This document shows, piece after piece, positions 50,601 through 62,548 of a stretch of DNA of 64,000 nt. The position numbers were made by a program, and so were the translations under genes. Under the pieces are notes generated by a model. That model searched no databases. It was given only the letters and a program-made list of their open reading frames with translations, and had not been told where the DNA came from. The stretch's first letter is position 1, and every line of letters begins with the position of its first letter. This DNA comes from Malurus cyaneus samueli (lineage: Eukaryota > Chordata > Aves > Passeriformes > Maluridae). The stretch lies in the NCBI GenBank assembly GCA_009741485.1, contig CM019215.1:74980254-75044253 (forward strand), read 5' to 3'.

Positions 50601-52006
50601 AAGAAAAGTGAGTTTAAAGTTATCACAGTAACATTTTTTTCTTTTTTTTTCACTTCAGTCCCCAACAGGAGACACAGGAAATTTTGTGGCTTGGCATTTT
50701 ACCCAGCAGAGATGCAAGCAGAGGCAAGAATGTATAGCATAAAGTCTAAATATATTTAATTTATTAGTTTTATTTAATGAAGTTTTACATTTGATGCTGC
50801 TATGATAAACCAATAAACAAAAAAACTATATCTGATTGGGAATGAAGATGTACAACCTGAAAAATATTCCTATATTATCATATATCTCCATACAGATACA
50901 TATATAATAAAATGATCCAATAATGCTCAAGACTGGACCCTGGGTGGTTCTTCAGATATGAGTGGAATAAATAATCTACAAGAGTTTATCTGGTACTGAC
51001 AAAAAGGTGTTTTCAGAAGCTAGTGCTAATTCTTTGGGTTCAGGCTGCTGGGCAGCTTTGATCACTGAGAGTTTTATGCTTTAGGCCTACCATGCTTCCT
51101 GAAGAAAGCTTTGTTTTGTTCAGGCAATACTTCATTCCATAGATCCAACAGATAAATTTAGCATTTAGTATGTAAAGTCTTCATGCTTTATGATTATGTT
51201 GTTTTCTACATATTTGCACATTATTTTTTCAGAATGTTTGAGAATATTTCATGTCTCCAGTTTTCCCCTTCTCCCCTTAATTTTTATTTTTCTGCAGTCA
51301 CCTCTTGGTGACAAGTTAAATTCTTTCCAGATTACTTTGTCAATATTTGTTCCTGAGGCATACATTCTATGCAAACGATACAAAGCGAAAACTCGGTTAA
51401 TTAATGTTTTCTTAATTTGTAATTGAAACATTCTCCACTAACCAACATTGGTGGTCTCCTCCTAACATTTCTGAATTATGACATTCTAAAATTCAATTCT
51501 CCATCCTATTACAGTACTCATGTGTATCATCACTGAACTATGTTAAATAGGTTAATTTAGAAATAAGGCTGATCAAATATGGAGAAAAATATCTTATCCC
51601 TTAGTTATTTAGCAACGAGTGGAGGAGAAAAAAGAAACAACAAATATGTCCATAAGTCTCTCCCTTGAGTTACGATTCTCTTTAAATTTTCTGTCATACC
51701 TTACAACACCTCGATTTCATCTGATTTAAAATTTAATGTCAATAGAAAATGCCCAAATGTCAAGTCATGGCCAGCCATATTTAACAACTGCGCAACTGGT
51801 AACCAGAAGATATCCATATTTCAGATCATTCTGAATAAACATTCTTCTGAGCTTCATAAATCAGTCTCTCGGCAGGAAACGAAATGTGCATGAATACAGA
51901 TGTACCTTGGAAGGTGTTTGAGCAAATAGCAACATTGTGGCAGAGGCGTGAAGCGCTTTCAGGACTTAAATATATGGTGTGTGCTGTAACTGAATACATG
52001 TGATTT
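44602..52006. other. unique AT-rich DNA, no gene seen
   Basis: T-rich tracts lie at 45245-45260 and 45302-45378. Open frames of up to 84 codons have no domain or splice support. I recognise no CR1, SINE or LTR in this 7.4-kb stretch. Confidence 0.5.
45302..45378. repeat. T/G low-complexity tract
   Basis: The + strand is T with scattered G for 77 bp, of the same type as the tract at 20.0 kb. Confidence 0.9.
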
Positions 52007-52026
52007 TATGTGTATATATACACATA
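52007..52026. repeat. perfect 20-bp palindrome
   Basis: TATGTGTATATATACACATA equals its own reverse complement. It is an alternating purine-pyrimidine TG/TA sequence and sits in a short TA-rich patch, so replication slippage could have made it. Confidence 0.9.
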
Positions 52027-55000
52027 TATATTTATACATCAGGGAATTAGGGAATGCCCTAAAGGGAGTGCTTGGAAGACTGACAAATAAAAGGAAATAA
52101 AAAGTTAAAACAGTCCTTTACTGGATTGTTGATCATTAGGGATGTCCATGAGCAGAAGGCAGTTTTTAATGACTATCAACCATTAGACTCAAAGAATTAT
52201 TCCTTGCCTATCTTCTCTTGATCAGTAGTAAGTAAAGCTCACCAGGGCTGAAAGCTCGTGAGCTATCAATGCTGACTGTTTTCTTTGGTCCTCATTGGTT
52301 TCAGCCATTAAATTTGAGCTCATTGAGCCTGAGAGCTCTACACCAAATGCATTTAATTTTCATTCATTTTCTTCCCCTAGTCAGTGTTAGTTTTTTGTTT
52401 GTTTGTGGGACTTTTGTTTGTTTTGGTTATGTTATGTTTTATTTTGTTGGATTTTTTTTGTTGGTTGGTTTTGTTGGTTTTTCTTGCATTCTCAGAATAA
52501 TAGAGGAAGATCCACCTGCTCCAGGTCTGGGTGGTTTCTGCTTTTGCCAGATGTCTTTCTCACTTCTTCTGACTCTTTAGTTCTTGAATTTATTTTACAG
52601 CATGCATATTTTTCTGAACTCTGTGAAGCTCTACTTCAAGTCCTGTTACTATGAACTTGCTTAATCAACATCTGCTTTGCAGGTGCACCAACACCTGGAT
52701 TTGTCTGCACATGCATTGTGGAACTCCTGGATCTCATTGTCTGCACTGAGGACAAGCAGGGACTACTCATGTGCCCAGTCTGCTGTGCCACCCTTGCCTC
52801 ATCCCTCCCAGGTCTCAGCTACTCTGAATATTGGAACAGGAAGCTTTCACTGAGTAATGAAATGAATACACTCAAAATCATTCACTGATTTAAAAGCCAA
52901 TAACTGGAAAATAATTCCTCCTATATAATTTCAATAAAAAGAAAGATTTTTCTGCCTTCACATGCATACCTACTTCTATGATTTTTCTTCTCAATTTGCT
53001 TTTTTACTAATGTATTCCCTGTATTTTAATGAGATATTCCACCCTGAAAATACATTATAGATTTGGAATTGCATGGGCTGAACTTTTGAGGTTATATTTT
53101 TGTAAATATTTTATCTGCAGAAGTCAGTCTGTTGCAACTTGTATTAATGATAGCTGTGTCTCCTCTGTCTTTTTTTCCCCCTTTTCTCCTGGGCTACTCC
53201 TACTGACCTCTATCTCTGATTAATATCTAAGAAAGTTTATGGAAGAACTTAGGTACAAATACACTAATATAAAGCACATTTTACAGTAGTGACAGTTGTA
53301 TACATTAAATAATTGTCTCGATTTAAAGAATATTAGACTGATTTAATACTGGTGTAGTTTTCTTCATTAAGGGAAGTATTTTGTCTTTTATCTCTAATGA
53401 TTGTATTGTGGGTATGCTATCCAAAAACTATAATAAGATTTTTATATCAGGTTAACTTTTTGAAAGTCTGCTTGCATTTCTTCCAGTCTACTCTAGTTCT
53501 TTGGAAATCTCTGATAGCTACAAAGAGAAATGTGTGTTGAATAATTTTTGCTGTCTTCCATGGTTCCATCTTCTCTGTGAAACAGGAGCATTGATTCTCT
53601 AGTACATCATTTTGCCAGAAAATTATTTTTCTGCATTTTTAGCTTGCTGTGATGTTACTCACTGCCAGAATTTTGCTGTGGAGCTTAAAAGATCGTTAGC
53701 GTCACTTGTGTTTCTAGTAGCTAATTATTATTTCATGAGTGAGCAGTAGAGAAAGTGTTTTAGGTGATTCAGCCTTTAGAATCCAGTCTTGTTTGCATGC
53801 ATATTGTGGAGGACTTCATTTAAGGTCATCCTAAAGTTTTTCAGAAAGGCACATGGATAGATGTAGCAGATTGAGTAATGGGAAGGAATATTAGAAATTA
53901 TAGTACTCTGGATAAGAAGAAACTGCCTTTTTCAATATATATTCAGAGAGCTTTCAAGGCTTTTTCAGGTATGTTATACATGGTAAATGCTAAGTAAGAA
54001 GCCTGAAGAACTCTGAATCCTGTCAGATACATTAACCTATCAAAAGATATTAACCTGCAGAAGATTTTTGTGAGGAATCGTACTGTTATAAGCAGTTTAG
54101 CTGACAGTGACATGTTTTGATTTATCCCAAGTTGTGAAAGGACAGGTTTAGTCCATCTGTGCTTAGGGCATTCCTGTTTTTCTTCAGTTTCCAGTAACAA
54201 TTTTACATCATACATAATGCATCAGATTTGTCCAATCATCTGGATGAACATTTACATGAGGAAAGAGGGGGGAAAAGAGAAAAAACAACTTAGTCTGGGC
54301 TGTCAGCTGGAAACTGTTCATGATTGGCTTTGGCAGACAATGAAATTAGAGTGTCAGAATGTGATTTGAATTTTTCAAAGTATTATTAGAGTGGTTTCTA
54401 ACTTTGAATTCCAAGGAACTCTAAATGGCTCTCTTTAAAACTGACACTTGATAGTATGAATTAATTAAAATTCAAATATACTGAAGTTTGTTCACATGGC
54501 TGGGAGTTTTTTTTCAAATCTGTGAAAAGACATAAATTTCAGAGATGAGCAATAAGGTTTGATAAAACTTAACATTAAAAAAAATGATGTAGGCTTAATA
54601 AATGAAAATCAAGCTGGTTAAATTCTAAAGATGAAGGATGAAATCCAGAGAAAAAGGATAAAATCTAAGAGGGATTCATTTCCCATTATCTAGAACTATA
54701 AATGATTGTACAGAGCTATTCCTTTGCAGATTGCTTTTTTAAGATTAATCATTCAGTCCTTTACCTGACATTGCAACTGTTTGTATGCTTTAATGGCATT
54801 GATATCCTTCCCCCTTTTTGCTGATTTTATTCTTATATTTAGCTCCTCTTTCTTGTCACCCAATGTACTTATTGTCTCTTTCCTGCAGAAACAGGCTTTT
54901 TAGATGGAATAGAGATCATAATTATTATATATTATCATAATCTATTTTTCTTCTCTTAAAGAAACAGAACTGGAGCTATCATTGTTGGAGAGGTAGTGGT

Positions 55001-58000
55001 TATGCATTTTTAAAGATAACATCACAATGTATATATTTTAAAAAGTTTTATGTCTGTCATTCACTATGAGACTAATCCAGAGAAGCATGGCTACTTCTCC
55101 CCATCTCTCTGTTTAGAAGTATTCTCATCTGGAAGCCCTACAGAAATACCTTAAATAATGAGGGAGACAGGTTCAATCTGGATTATTTTCATCCCAAGTT
55201 ATGCACTTCCTACTGTTGTCTTTCCAAGTGTGCTCCCATGTGCATTTAGTTGTTCAACAGTGAGACACAACAGAGTTAACCATCAGTTTTAATTGCAACA
55301 GGGAAGATTTGTTGCATGCTCCTCCTGACAATTCACTGCTCGTAGTTGTTTTCTCCTGCTATTATTGCGCTGCAGATGCAAAATGATATAACAAAGACTA
55401 GAAACATAGGCACCATATGCTTAATTGTTCATTTTTTATGACATGAATATGTAAAAGAGCATAATTAATCTTTTTAAAAGTCTGCATATTCTGAATGAAA
55501 ATTCCACACTTTGGGCAACTCACACTTTCTTAGAGACTTCAGGGAAGGTTTAGAATCTAGACAGAAATTGTTGCTTGGAAATGGCTCCCAATGTCATACT
55601 CCTATTAACTATTCCAATGTTAATAACTCAGTCATTATTGTTTGTGGCCTGTACATTTTTTACTGTGTGATATAACTCTTCATAATTCTTTTGGCTCTAG
55701 AGGACTTCATTACGATTAGGGAGTCCTAATGTCTTTGCAACTTGGAAGAAAGCGATGAATCCCTGAAATAGCACTCAGAATTGCCTGCTTCTACCTTCTT
55801 CTGAAAAAAAATCGGTTAGATATACATTTCTATAATGTTTTGGAAACTCAGGGATAACACCTACATTGAGGATTTACATAATTTGATTCTTTCAAAAGGC
55901 AAAGTACTCCTGAAATTTCATATAAGAACATATCTTTTATGTTTGTTAATTGGGACATCTATGAAAATATTTAAATATATGAACTAGAGTTAACAGGCAT
56001 GAACCTTATCATCTACTTAGCAACACAGTTTTATTCTGACAGTCTTCCCCTGAACGAGGCGTATTGCATGACCATACATGTCATCCTTAATCTTAGTTTG
56101 ATCCAGGCAATATCTGACAAAAATAGGATTTGTTCCCCATGCAAGGTGTATTATGCTTCATTGTAGCCTGCCATAACCTTTTCTGTAAAACTGTCATCCT
56201 GATCCTCTAAGAAAGTTTTGAAACTCTCCTTTCTATTAATTTCAACGCTTGTGTTCTCTCTATATCAGTGTTCTCCTTTTTCTGTTGCTTTAGAAATGTA
56301 ATAGGCATTTTGAGAAAGAAGTAACTGTGTAATGGAAGTCTTATTTGGCTATATTTTCTTTTCTGCATTGTGCCTGACTCTCAGAATAATTTGATTTGAC
56401 TTAAAATAAGTACTTCAAGGGAAGTTAACATTTATGAATTTTAGAGGAAAAGCAAATGTCTCCTAGGAGTGCTTTCTTCTCCAGATTTGAATACTCATGA
56501 CACAGTTCTGAATAAATTACCAATATTCTATTAGTAATAAAAAATTTGAATGTTTTGATTATATGGTTTCTTTAACAGAAAATAGTGTGGGTGGGAAAAA
56601 ACGTTAAACACTCAAATCCTATAAAAAACCAAAAATGACAACATATCCTTGAATCAAGCAAGAATTATGGGTCTGTGCCTTTTTTGTTGAGATTTAGGGA
56701 TTCTTTGTCCTTAGTATTTAGGCACTTTAGTATCCAAAAAATTGAGAAGCAAAGCTGAGACTAAAGGTGTAGTAGGAAGCTGAATCCACAGCACTTTTGT
56801 GCTTGAAAAAAAATGTCTAATCAAGTTGATTAGTGGGCTCTCTGACTCCACTGCCCTTCTGCAGTAGCTGCTTTCCCAAGGGAAACGTTGCAGTGGAGTA
56901 ATACTGTTCTAATTAGTTGTTCTATTACTTTTTCTTTGTACTGCGGTCAGGAACTGATAATTCTCAATTGTTTGCTTCATATGCCATCATAAGGCTTCAC
57001 AGCAAGCACAGGGAACTTATATTTTCTGGGACATGTTGGAATGAATTCAAGGACAGTGAGTCTGAAAATTTCATTATAAGGTTTTGGGGGCTTTTGCTTC
57101 CCCATTAAAATAACCAATGAGAATATAACATAAAGGTAAATCCTAATAGGAGAAAATAGCACTCTTGTATAAACAAAGACTTGTTAAAAATCAGGCCCAC
57201 ATTCTTAGCTGTATCCATACATTCTCTGCTGCCGTTTAATATGTAGTAACTCTTTCACAAATGCCTACTGATTCATGTATAAATGCATTTGGACGTGTGA
57301 TACACTTTCTTCCATTGTATTTACCTTCATAGCTTTAAAATCATGATTAATGTGAGTTCAGAATATTTTGAAGAGGTTAAAAAAAGTTGTTAGGAAACTC
57401 ATATACTAGACAGAAAATAAGGTAGTCAGTCATATTGAACCTGGACATTTAGTATTTATTAAATATTACTCCTTCCTATTGTGATGCAGACTACATTTAT
57501 ATGAAAACAAGATGTATTGACTTTTGTTCTTGACTCATAGGGATAGGTAACAACTTAGATACTTCTTTTGGTTGTAGCTTTTTATTAGTGAATGTCATGA
57601 GAACTACCAATCCAATAAGCATCTTAACTCAAGGGGAAAGGAAGAAAAAAACTGTCCTGTTTAAAATGTCTTTTCATTTCTTTCCTTTTTGAAAAAAGCA
57701 AAAATTTGAACACAACTGTCTGTGTAATCTCAGCTGAAGGTATCTAGATGAAATACTCAGGAAATGCTGTTTCATTTTGGCAGTCCATTCATGCAAGCTG
57801 ACACAGATAAGTTATTTTTCATATAAATGAGAAACCCTATGAGCACAGAAAATATTTCCATTTTCCAAAGGCATTCACTAACTTCTGATTTATAGTACAG
57901 AGTGCTACCATTGCATGCCTTCTACTGTAAGATAAGCAAGTGCTCAGCTTTGTCATGAATGAAGTATCCTTGTTTTAAATTATCAAACCTCTTGTAAACT

Positions 58001-59654
58001 GCAGTCTATTTGAAGTCATCTTGTGTGGATTAGCAGCATTTACACAGCATTGCCTACAATGATTTTCCCTTGGCATTTTTCCACTGTAAGCTATTCAGTA
58101 ATTCTGCCTCCTAACTGCTTGCCAATGGCAGCTGTAATGGTAATTTACTGTAGATGTAAGCTCCTAAAAGATGTAAGCTCCTTATCTAAAAGATAAGTTG
58201 GTTCACCTCCTTGAGCTATTGAACAATTATAGACAAAATTCCTTTTTCAAGAGCTTTGGTTCAGGTTCTGCACCTTCTTCCTGAAGTGGTAACTATCAGT
58301 ACCCAGGCCTTCCTTCTAAAATGACAATGTTTGTTTGTGGCTTAGGTAAAATCAACTTGTAATTATTGCTTCCATTCCTAACCTTCCTCATGCTCTCTAT
58401 TTCATTCTTAAAGTGATTTCCAATTCATTAGCTGAGGAATTTTAATGGAGTGGAGAGAAAGACATGAGGGAAAGACAGAGCTCAACTTGGTTGTTGATCC
58501 CAGAGGCATCCAGTGGTGAGACAGTCTAAAACAGAGAATACCAAAGGAGAAAGCCAGGAAAGCTCAGACACTTTGAATTACACTTTTTATGCTTAAAATT
58601 CAATTTATGCTTAAAAATTGCCTTTAGGTTATTGCAACAACACTATTGGATTTTTTTGTTGTTTTTTCATAACTTTCCCCAGGCTGCAAGAATTTGACAG
58701 GTTTTAAAGCGGAAATTTTGTCTATGTTTTGTTTTTTTTTTTTTTCCCCACAATGGACTCTATTGATCAATGTTCAAACGACAACCTGACTTTTCTGTCC
58801 TTCCTTTTAACAACGACATAGAGAAGGCAGATGAAAAAAGTATGGAGAGGATACCTTGGGCAAATGTTTTATGACTGTTTTGGGGAATAATTTTAAAGTA
58901 TCACCTTCTCATACATGACAATTTCCATGAGGACTAAGAATAGCAACAGCACATTAAGCGCTGATTATATTTGCAATGTATTAAAGCTTAATTTCTTTTT
59001 TGACTAGAAGACATTATACTAATACAAGTAGAAATGTTTCAGGTTAATAATCTTTGATAGTAAGAAATTTCATTGTAGAATGAATTACTTTGCATCCCCA
59101 CTGCTCAGTGTAAAATTTCTGATCATGTCACGAGCTTTTTCTGAATTTTACCAAATTACTGAATCTAGAATGCCTTGGAATATTTCAGTAATGTTTCTAC
59201 AGGGATTTAAAGAGGGTAATGCATTTAATATGTTTCCTTTTGATAATTTTCCCCTTCTTTTCAGTAATACTTAATTAATCACTTGAGGGGCTGTCTCCAA
59301 ATCAATTTGTTAGTCAGATATTCACATATGTTCCCAAGTAACATAGAGTTTAAGGATGTGCAAGCAACTCGTAAAAGTCATCTGGTGATATGGATATATG
59401 AATATGGACATTAAAAGTTGTGTCTAGTGAAGTGATTTTTCTTTGTTTTTTTTCTAGTAGACTAGAAAACAGTAAATTTCTTACCCAAAGGCTAACATAT
59501 AGTGGAGGAGGAATTTTCAGACTGTAGGAATGTAAAGTTACTTGCCAGTGGGCAGCTGTTACAAATTTCAGTAAAGTTAGAGAAGTTTCTTGGTCTTCCT
59601 CCGGTTTCTTATGCTTCCTTCCTTATGATTTTCTTAGGCGAGGAGTTATGTATG

Positions 59655-59686
<32 letters not shown>

Positions 59687-60199
59687 TTGTGTTCTGTAGT
59701 AAGAGTGAGATTTTTTGCTTCACTCTAAGCAAAAACTGGAATAAAGAAACTGAACTGAGAAAACCTGAACATGTTGGCAGTAGTGTAGAAACCAGGCAGC
59801 AGGTAATAAAACTGAGCTATCAAGACCTATAAAAGTGGAAGAAATGTGCAAGTTTTTCAGTAACTCAGATTATACCAGGCTCAAGGAAACAACAAGAGAA
59901 ATAAAGTAATTATTAACCTATAAAATAATATAGAGGTGGAAAAAAATGCAGGTGGAATGACATTTCTGTTCAGGCTAGAGCTGAACAGTTTTTGATTGTT
60001 GCTGGGAGTCAAAGGAAGTTGATGAGAAAGCAGAGTACTGGAAAAGTTCAAATACTTCTACCACTGACAGCCTACAACATGGTGTAACAGCAAGAAAAAT
60101 GTGTTTGTTGTGTTGCTGGACCTTCATCTTAGCATCCTCACTCCTTTGGTGACCCAGAAGTGTTAACAGAAAATATAGATCATCCACTAAACGTGTGAG
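52027..60199. other. unique AT-rich DNA, no gene seen
   Basis: A GC-richer patch at 52670-52850 begins with TTTGCAG, a possible splice acceptor, but I see no supported frame in it. A 17-bp unit starting AGATGTAAGCTCCT is tandemly duplicated at 58152-58182. T runs lie at 58732-58745 and 59656-59684 (29 bases). The stretches 55300-55460 and 57970-58150 look like conserved non-coding DNA by texture only. Confidence 0.5.
59656..59684. repeat. poly-T tract, 29 bases
   Basis: An uninterrupted run of 29 T's. It accounts for the phenylalanine run in the small frame at 59502-59699. Confidence 0.95.
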
Positions 60200-60420
60200 A
60201 AACAGCACTGTATCTGTCACTGTCACCGAGAGTGAATGCTGCAGGAAAGGGCTGGGGTGAGGACGTGTCTCACGGGCTGGCACCCAACAGCGAGCCAGGC
60301 AGCCTTTCCACACTGCTGGCAGCCCTTGGGAGCTTTGTTCCTCACCTGCAGAGGGGGGCTTTTCCCATCAAAGCAGTGACAGCCAGCTGACTCAGAATAA
60401 AGACTTCACAGAGCTGGGAT
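60200..60420. other. GC-rich segment, possible LTR relic
   Basis: About 220 bp are much richer in G and C than the flanks, with several CpGs. On the + strand it ends in a GACTCAGAATAAAGACTTC block, with AATAAA at about 60396, like an LTR poly-A region. An A-rich tract follows at 60473-60503. The minus strand has a 112-codon frame (60313-59975) of no recognisable family. I cannot place it in an LTR family. Confidence 0.25.
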
Positions 60421-60472
60421 CTATCAGTTTTCCCTAAAGCTTGTTCCAAAATTCAGTGACCGTTTATTAAAG

Positions 60473-60503
60473 AAAAAAAAAAATAAAAAAAAAAAAAAAA
60501 AAA
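60473..60503. repeat. poly-A tract
   Basis: About 31 bases of A interrupted by one T. It might be the tail of a retroposed sequence, but no source element is recognisable directly upstream. Confidence 0.9.
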
Positions 60504-61556
60504 GGAAGAATTTTTGGAGAGAGCTTGAGGGAGATTGCAGATATCACAGGTATTAAAACAGGACGTTTTCAGTGCCTCAGAACCAAATATCTGATTCAGA
60601 TGAACCTATTATTAATAACTGCACCTGATTTTAGAGTAAAAAAATCCAAAGATATTATGTTTCTTGATAATTGTCTATTCAGTGCTATTATAATATACTG
60701 ATTTTCTATAGTTGTCAACAGTGGAAATAGGTTTGGTTTCATGTATTTGATTAATTTTTGTAGTATAACTAATTGTAACCAATAGTGGTTTTTTTATAAG
60801 ATTCATCTATCACTTGATGTTATGAAATGCATAATATGATACACAAGTTCCTCCAAGTATTTTAGTTTTACATCTTCTAAAAATACAATCTTTTATTTTC
60901 CAGGGCATAGTAAAAAATCCTTGTCTCCTGTAGACTAAATCTAATTCTGGATGTGAAAAAAAAAAAAAAAATTCTTCAGACGAATAGCTTATTCTCAGAT
61001 AAAACTTTCTTAACCTCAATTTTTTAAAAAATCTCCTAAAATTATGGCATCACAAGAGACCTAAAACCTGTCAGTCCTTATTAAATTGAGCTGCTTCTGA
61101 AGCTGATAGAAATGGGACCTTACTCCTAGGAAAAAAAAATTATCATGAGATTTTGTCCTACAAAATCTACTTGACTGTAAATACCTGCAGGAAGAACAAA
61201 TACATATAGAGAATGGCATATTTATCACAGCAGAAAGGTAAGCAAAGTTACTTACAAGACCAGTCCTAGGGTTTTGCTCCATATAATTTTATAGATAAGA
61301 CTTATCTTTTTTATTGACTGTGTGGATGCCCTGTGAAATCTGGGTGGTTCAGTGAGGTGCATAAAATTGCATAACATGAAATTCCTAGTTTAAAAAAAAA
61401 GGGTAAAAATGCAATTAAACAGTGGAATTACGGAAGCCATAAGCATCTCCAAATGCTTGAAATAGCAAGAAAAAAAATGAAAAGATCACTAATATAAATC
61501 ATTACATTTGAATGGTCTTTAAAAATTCTGGGTTGTATTCATTAATGGTAATAAAA
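60504..61556. other. unique AT-rich DNA
   Basis: A 16-base A run lies at 60956-60971. Minus-strand frames of 69 and 73 codons have no support. No repeat recognised until the CR1 end at 61557. Confidence 0.5.
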
Positions 61557-62548
61557 ATCATAGAATCATAGAATAATTTGGGCACAAAGAGGACCTTAAA
61601 ACTCATCTACTCCAATGCCCCTTCAATGAGCAAGGACAAGGTATCCACCATTTCTCTGGGCCACCTGTTCCACTGCTTTACCACTCTGTAAAAAAAACTT
61701 CCTTATACCCTCATTTAGTTTAAGACCATTACCTCTAGTGCTGTAACAACAGGCCCTGCTAAAACCTTTGTCACCATCTTTCTTATAGCAGGCCCTCTTC
61801 AAGTTTTGAAAGGATGCAATTAGGTCACTCTAAAGCCATCTCAAATTTGAACAATCCCAATTTTCTTGCCATTTCCTTGCAGGAGAGGTGCTCCAGTCCC
61901 CTGATCATCTTTCCAGCCTCCTGTGGACTCACTCCATCAGGTCCCTGCCCTTCCTGTGCTGTGTCTCCAGATCTGGATGCAGTGTTCCAGTTGGGGTCTC
62001 ACCAGAGCAGAGCAGAGGGGCAGAATCCTCTCCCTCCCCTGCTGCCCACGCTGCTTTGGATGCAGCCCAGGACACATTTGGCTCTCTGGGTTGTGTGTGT
62101 ACATGGCTGGGTCATGTCTCAGCCTCTCCAGCACCCCAAGTCCTTCTCATCAGGGCTGCTCTGGGTCTGCTCATCCCCAGCCTGGGTTGGTACTGGGGGT
62201 TACCCTAATCCAGGTCTTGATAAAGCTCAAGAGATTCCCATGGGCCGTGTTCTCGAATTTGTCCAGGTCCCTCTGGATGGCATCCTGTGCATCAGGCTTG
62301 TCACCTGCACGACTCACTGTCATCTGCAGACAGATGTGGCTGAGGCTGTGCTCTGTCCCTCTGCCAGTGCCACTGACAAAGGCACCATCACTCCTGGTCA
62401 CAGGCCTGACCCCTGACAGACACCACTTGTCACTGATGTACGTTGGGACATTACAGCATTGGCCACTATGCCCTGGATGTGAGCATCCAACCAATTCCTC
62501 ATCCACCAAGCAGTCAATATTCAACCATAACTCCTGATTTGTCTGTCC
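61557..62548 (-). mobile_element. CR1 LINE, 3' kilobase, antisense
   Basis: This is the longest CR1 in the window. The + strand begins ATCATAGAATCATAGAATAATTTGGG, the reverse complement of the CR1 terminus. It runs through the 3' UTR (GGCCACCTGTTCCACTGC, AGGAGAGGTGCTCCAGTCC) into the end of ORF2. In the minus-strand frame 62524-62171 the peptide pieces SDKWCLSGV and DAIQRDLDKFE match CR1 reverse transcriptase. The catalytic Asp-Asp motif that should lie between them is lost to frame changes, so it is dead. The right end, near the block AACCAATTCCTCATCCACC, is where truncation during insertion left it. The 200- and 204-codon frames on the + strand are antisense noise. Confidence 0.92.

Noticed and set aside
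61814..62537. Two long plus-strand open frames (200 and 204 codons)
   Set aside because: They lie antisense to a CR1 copy whose own minus-strand peptide remnants are recognisable. They owe their length to the GC-rich CR1 sequence.
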